A stretch of 64,000 nt of DNA. It comes from Nocardiopsis ansamitocini. Its GTDB lineage: Bacteria; Actinomycetota; Actinomycetes; Streptosporangiales; Streptosporangiaceae. The DNA lies in the NCBI RefSeq assembly GCF_030268225.1, contig NZ_BSQG01000004.1, positions 310,001-374,000 on the forward strand. Reading direction: 5' to 3'. Numbering within the stretch: the stretch's first letter is position 1; every line of letters begins with the position of its first letter. The notes under the pieces were generated by a model. The model saw only the letters and a list, made by a program, of their open reading frames with translations, searched no databases and was not told the origin of the DNA. Both the position numbers and the translations under genes were made by a program. Below, piece by piece: positions 60,487 through 64,000 of the stretch.

Positions 60487-61092
60487 GTGAACCGAAACGG
60501 ATTCGACGGTACGCAGGCCGTGACACGACGATTGTCGCTGCGGCGACCGGAACCGAAGGATGTCGAGGCAGTTCTGGCGGTCCACAGCGACCCGCTGGCC
60601 TGCGCGTACAACCCCTTCGACGCGGTGTTCGACCTGGACGGGGCGACGGAGCGCCTGGCGCATTGGGACGAGCACTGGCAGCAGTTCGGGTTCGGCTACC
60701 GGGTGATCCGCGAGCACGGTTCGGAGCAGGTCCTGGGGTTCTGCGGGGTCAAGCTCACGATGCTGGCCGATCGGCACGTCCTCAACCTGTTCTACCGGCT
60801 GGCACCTGAGGAGTGGGGCCGGGGCGTGGCCACCGAGGCCGCGTCCTGGACTGCGTGGTGGGCCGCCGAGTACCTGCCGGTCTACCCCCTCGTCGCGCGG
60901 GTGCGGTCCGACAACACCGCCTCCCAGCGTGTTGCGCTCAAGGCCGGGTTGATGCGCGCGCCGCACCTGGACGACCCGGGCCCCGACGGCCTGGACTGGA
61001 TCTTCGCGGCCCGCTGGCCCGGTGTCGAACCGGGTGTTCCCTCCCCCGGCGGGGTGCGGGTCAGATCGCCTCGACGCGTTGCAGGTGGCTGA
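60487..61092 (+). CDS. GNAT-family N-acetyltransferase (RimJ-like)
   Basis: 201 residues from a GTG; upstream sequence belongs to the kinase gene on the other strand. Acetyl-CoA-binding motif EEWGRGVATEA, the N-terminal LRRPEPKDVEAVLAVHS and the C-terminal DNTASQRVALKAGL match RimJ/RimL-type GNAT proteins. The acceptor is unknown. Its last 32 bases overlap the end of the convergent membrane protein gene, with an extra basic tail that may follow from the overlap. Confidence 0.85.
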   Translation: MNRNGFDGTQAVTRRLSLRRPEPKDVEAVLAVHSDPLACAYNPFDAVFDLDGATERLAHWDEHWQQFGFGYRVIREHGSEQVLGFCGVKLTMLADRHVLNLFYRLAPEEWGRGVATEAASWTAWWAAEYLPVYPLVARVRSDNTASQRVALKAGLMRAPHLDDPGPDGLDWIFAARWPGVEPGVPSPGGVRVRSPRRVAGG

Positions 61093-63442
61093 AGGCGGCC
61101 CAGCCGGGCAGGACCGGGAGCCAGAAGGTGAGCACCCGGAACAGCAGGACCGCCGGGAGCGCCACGGCCGCCGGGACCCCGGCCACGGCGGTGAGACCAC
61201 CGATCAGAGCGGCCTCCACCGCGCCGATCCCCCCTGGCGAGGGGGCCGCCGAACCGATGGCGTTGCCGGCCAGGAAGACCACTCCGATCGCGACCACCCC
61301 CGGGTCGTGGCCGAAGGCTACGACGCTGAAGTACAGGCACAGCACGAAGGAGAAGGTGAGCAGCAGGGTGCCGCCCATTCCCAGTGCGAGGCGGCGGGGC
61401 TGCTGGATCAGATCGAGCAGTTGGGGCAGGACACCCCGGAAGTAGGGTCGGGCGCGGGCCAGGAGCGCACGGCGCAACCGGGGCAGCGCCAGAACCGCGG
61501 CGACCACGAGGGAGAGGGCCCCTGCGACGATGAGCAGGGCCAGCGACGGTGCGAAGTCGCCGCCCGGGTAGGCGGTACCGGCGAGGTAGGCGAACAGCAG
61601 CAGCAGGGGGACGTGCGTGATGAGCCCGGCGAGCTGGGACACGCCCACCGCGGCGACCGCCTCGGGGGTCGTGGCTCCCGAACGCGCCAGGTAACGGGTG
61701 TTGATGGCCAGGGATCCCAGGCCCGCCGGGGTGGCGATCCGGATGAAAGAGGCCGCGAACTGCACCAGCAGGGTCCGCCACAGCGCGATGCGCACGGGGG
61801 AGAACCCGATGAGGGACAGGGCGGCGGCGAGCATGCACGCCAGCGACATCGCCAGCGCCCCCCAGGCCCACGGCGCCGAGGGGTTGCGGATGGTGCTGAG
61901 GTCGACACCGGTGAGCTGGTAGGCCAGCACCAGTCCGACGACCGTTGCCGCCACGACGCTGACCACCGCGCGGGGACGCATTCGCTCCACCTTGGCGGCC
62001 TGGGCGGGAGCATCGGGGGCCACCAGCGAGATCTCCTCGCGGATGCGGCCCAACAGGGTGCGGTGTGCGCGCAGCGCACGGCGCAACGCCAAGGGCAGTC
62101 CTGCTCCCTGGATGAAGGGGAGGGTCGCGGCGACCGTTTCGGTGCCCGCGCTGCGTACGGCCGAGGCGACGGCGCGGCGCGGCCCCACGCGCAAAGCGAT
62201 CGTGGTGATGAGAGCCGCGGTGTCCAGTGAGAGGGCCAGCGGACCGGCGGCGATCGTTCCGGTGGACAGTCCGGTGAACATGACGCGTCCGTCGGCACGC
62301 AGGGCGATGGTGGCCGCGCTGAGGTTGCGGTGGGCCACGCGGTGGCGGTGCAGCAGGCGCAGCTCGTCCCAGATCCGATCCACGAACGCGTCGTCGAAGG
62401 TGTCGTCGGTGACGTCGCCGAGGGCACGGGAGCGGACGTGTTCGCGCACCAGCACAGCGGTGCCCAGGTCCAGTTCGCCCACGGCCAGCAACCGCGGGGT
62501 GGCCGCCCCCGCGGCGCCGGCCGCGTACTCCAGCAGCGCGGTGTGCTCGACCCTGCGCCGCACCCCCAACAGAACGGGGGGTGCGGCGGGGTCGCGCAGG
62601 GCGATCCGCGTGAGCAGGCGCTTCCACACGCCGTTGGCCATGTCGGCGCGCAACAGCACGACGTCCAGGCGGCGTCCCACCGTCTCCGCGACGAAGTGCT
62701 GGTTGCCCTCGGCGTCACCGCCGCGCGGGGTCAGGCTCAGCGGCTCCATGCCGAAACGGGAGAGTTCACGGTCCAACCGGGGCCGGAGGGGGGCCTGGGC
62801 GCCGCTCCCCACCAGGTAGAAGACAAGGTCGGCGCAGATCAGGCCGATGAGGAAGGTCAGCAGCAGGGAGACCACGGTGGTGTAGCCGGACAGGACCACC
62901 GAGGCGGCGGTGACCGCGATTCCCAGTGTCATGGCACCGGCCACGCGGGGCAGTTGGACGGGGCGGGCAGCGCGCAGGTAGGCGGTGACCGCGGCGAGGT
63001 AGGCGTGCAGCGGACTGCTGGCGATCCCCCCGGCGTCGGAGGCGCTGAGGAAGCCGGGAAGCATGTCGGCGGTCAGGGCGATCAGGGCCGCGTTGAGGCA
63101 GAGCACGAGGACGTAGCCCAGGGCTGCGGCGCTCAGGGCCCGCACGAGCTGCCGATAGGCACGGCGCAGCAGCCGTTCGACGACCGTGACGCTGATCAGC
63201 AGGATGACGGTGATGTTGGCCAGCCCCGCGGCGATGAACAGCAGCGATTCGGGGAGCAGCCCGCGCAGTTCCTCCGCCTCGGCCGTGCCGGGCGGCCCGG
63301 AGGTGAGGACGGCGAACAGCAATACCAGGAACAGCACCCCGCTTCCGATCACCGCCATCAGCAGGTCGGTTGGTCGGCGCGCCGTTGTGTGCAGGTCGGC
63401 GGGGCTCGCGCCGTCTGCCGATACCGCTTGTCCCGTTTCCAC
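61061..63442 (-). CDS. Large membrane protein: pseudokinase-like domain + LPG-synthase/UPF0104 domain
   Basis: 793 residues from a GTG at 63442. The N-terminal third has about six helices (30-240). The middle (about 250-490) resembles a degenerate protein kinase: LLHRHRVAHRNLSAATIAL keeps an HRN in place of HRD, and the DFG site reads MFTGLSTG. The C-terminal part (about 505-790) has eight or so helices with the LPG-synthase/UPF0104 SFIRIATPAGLGSLA and GSAAPSPGGIGAVEAAL motifs. It may move or modify a lipid. The architecture recurs in actinobacteria. Confidence 0.85.
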   Translation of the reverse strand: METGQAVSADGASPADLHTTARRPTDLLMAVIGSGVLFLVLLFAVLTSGPPGTAEAEELRGLLPESLLFIAAGLANITVILLISVTVVERLLRRAYRQLVRALSAAALGYVLVLCLNAALIALTADMLPGFLSASDAGGIASSPLHAYLAAVTAYLRAARPVQLPRVAGAMTLGIAVTAASVVLSGYTTVVSLLLTFLIGLICADLVFYLVGSGAQAPLRPRLDRELSRFGMEPLSLTPRGGDAEGNQHFVAETVGRRLDVVLLRADMANGVWKRLLTRIALRDPAAPPVLLGVRRRVEHTALLEYAAGAAGAATPRLLAVGELDLGTAVLVREHVRSRALGDVTDDTFDDAFVDRIWDELRLLHRHRVAHRNLSAATIALRADGRVMFTGLSTGTIAAGPLALSLDTAALITTIALRVGPRRAVASAVRSAGTETVAATLPFIQGAGLPLALRRALRAHRTLLGRIREEISLVAPDAPAQAAKVERMRPRAVVSVVAATVVGLVLAYQLTGVDLSTIRNPSAPWAWGALAMSLACMLAAALSLIGFSPVRIALWRTLLVQFAASFIRIATPAGLGSLAINTRYLARSGATTPEAVAAVGVSQLAGLITHVPLLLLFAYLAGTAYPGGDFAPSLALLIVAGALSLVVAAVLALPRLRRALLARARPYFRGVLPQLLDLIQQPRRLALGMGGTLLLTFSFVLCLYFSVVAFGHDPGVVAIGVVFLAGNAIGSAAPSPGGIGAVEAALIGGLTAVAGVPAAVALPAVLLFRVLTFWLPVLPGWAAFSHLQRVEAI

Positions 63443-63865
63443 GTGTCCTAGATTGCCCTGTCCCCATTGGTCGTCGCGCCAGGGGCGGTCCGTGTGTCGT
63501 GGAACGGCGCGCACGACGGTCGGCGGGCGGACCGTGCACGCACCGGTGCCGGGAGGAGCGGGTCTCCGTGCGGTCAAGGCTGTGTCGCGCGTGCGCGCCT
63601 GCGCTGCACAGGTATCGCGGACCCGGTGTTCACCGGCCGGAGGGGCCCTCCTCCGGACCGGAGAAACATCGGTCGGCAGGCACCGGGCCGGGCGGGTAAA
63701 TCTCCGCCTCCGCGACTCGAACGGTCGAGGGGCACGGCGGGCAGTGCAGCCGGAGCCCCCGTCCTCGTGGCCGGAAACGGTCAGGTCGGTACCGCCCCGC
63801 GCGGGCACGCCGACGCCACCGGAGCCGGCGGCCGGCGGTGGCCGCCGGAGCCGCGCAGCGGGGGA
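63443..63865. other. Intergenic region upstream of the membrane protein gene
   Basis: About 420 bases between the start of the large membrane protein and the iolD stop, both on the minus strand. Frames are open but lack codon bias or ribosome sites. An inverted repeat-like GGCC-rich stretch lies near 63630-63660. Nothing else is supported. Confidence 0.5.
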
Positions 63866-64000
63866 TCACAGGTGGTGGCGGCGGGAGACGGAGCGGGCGT
63901 CGTACTCTGCGCGGGCGGCGACCGCGGCCGGTCGGGTGGCGGCCTGGGCGACGGGCACGTCCCACCAGGCGTTGGCTCCGGGAGCGGACAGGTCGGGATC
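63866..64000 (-). CDS. iolD: IolD C-terminus (5' end outside window)
   Basis: The last 44 codons of a minus-strand gene that runs off the right edge. DLSAPGANAWWDVPVAQ followed by an Arg/Ala tail matches the C-terminus of IolD, 3D-(3,5/4)-trihydroxycyclohexane-1,2-dione hydrolase of myo-inositol catabolism. The WWDVPVA signature is distinctive. The rest, with the thiamine-diphosphate domains, is outside the window. Confidence 0.75.
   Translation of the reverse strand, partial: DPDLSAPGANAWWDVPVAQAATRPAAVAARAEYDARSVSRRHHL

Noticed and set aside
1-64000. tRNA or rRNA genes, CRISPR arrays, prophage or plasmid origins
   Set aside because: Read through on both strands; none of the characteristic sequences was seen.

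Overview
The window is high-GC actinobacterial DNA. The evidence is GTG starts, strong GC at third codon positions, a SigK/RskA system with its fasciclin partner, zinc-free ribosomal protein paralogues, DUF3040 and SCO6745-family proteins, and an actinobacterial-type NrfD-anchored formate dehydrogenase. A Nocardiopsaceae-like soil actinomycete (Nocardiopsis or Streptomonospora) is my inference, not something the sequence proves. No rRNA, tRNA, CRISPR array, prophage or replication origin was seen.

Region by region. 1-11.6 kb: MoxR/DUF58/VWA operon, HAD and Nudix enzymes, an APC permease, an SDR, two RNA-methyltransferase-like genes, and a pair of overlapping CNNM/CorC-type membrane genes preceded by a small Asp/Pro-rich leader ORF. 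The top strand here is strongly C-rich whichever strand is coding, up to about 10.57 kb. 11.6-20 kb: a decayed accessory region with an IS30 end, broken SHOCT genes and repeats. It frames two small cassettes: LysR-epoxide hydrolase-FAH-SCO6745, and a TetX-like monooxygenase with its TetR. 20-25 kb: ohrR-ohr, a flavin monooxygenase, a nucleoside hydrolase, an SRPBCC protein, and a cysteine-free L33/L31/L32 cluster behind a Zur-like operator.

25-31.4 kb is a coherent divergent locus. An IclR regulator, a family III CoA-transferase and a short citrate-synthase-fold lyase sit on the minus strand, and a complete tripartite tricarboxylate transporter (TctC-TctB-TctA) on the plus strand. Read together they look like a tricarboxylate uptake, CoA activation and cleavage pathway controlled by IclR operators with TGGACC half-sites.

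31.6-41.1 kb carries a mycobacterial-type SigK regulon in one block: DUF1295, two cyclopropane-fatty-acid-synthase-like enzymes, DUF1365 and an FAD enzyme in one overlapping operon, then rskA-sigK, a fasciclin lipoprotein and a sulfite-oxidase-fold molybdoenzyme. Two promoters share CCAATCC-N15-CCGAAT. 41-52.5 kb: a CocE/NonD hydrolase, an ATP-grasp ligase, an FMN reductase, an SDR, a Bcr-type MFS exporter and a ClpC-like chaperone.

52.6-64 kb: a three-subunit formate dehydrogenase operon, two small proteins, a xylulokinase, a GNAT acetyltransferase, a large membrane protein joining a pseudokinase-like domain to an LPG-synthase/UPF0104 membrane domain, and the C-terminal end of iolD at the right edge.
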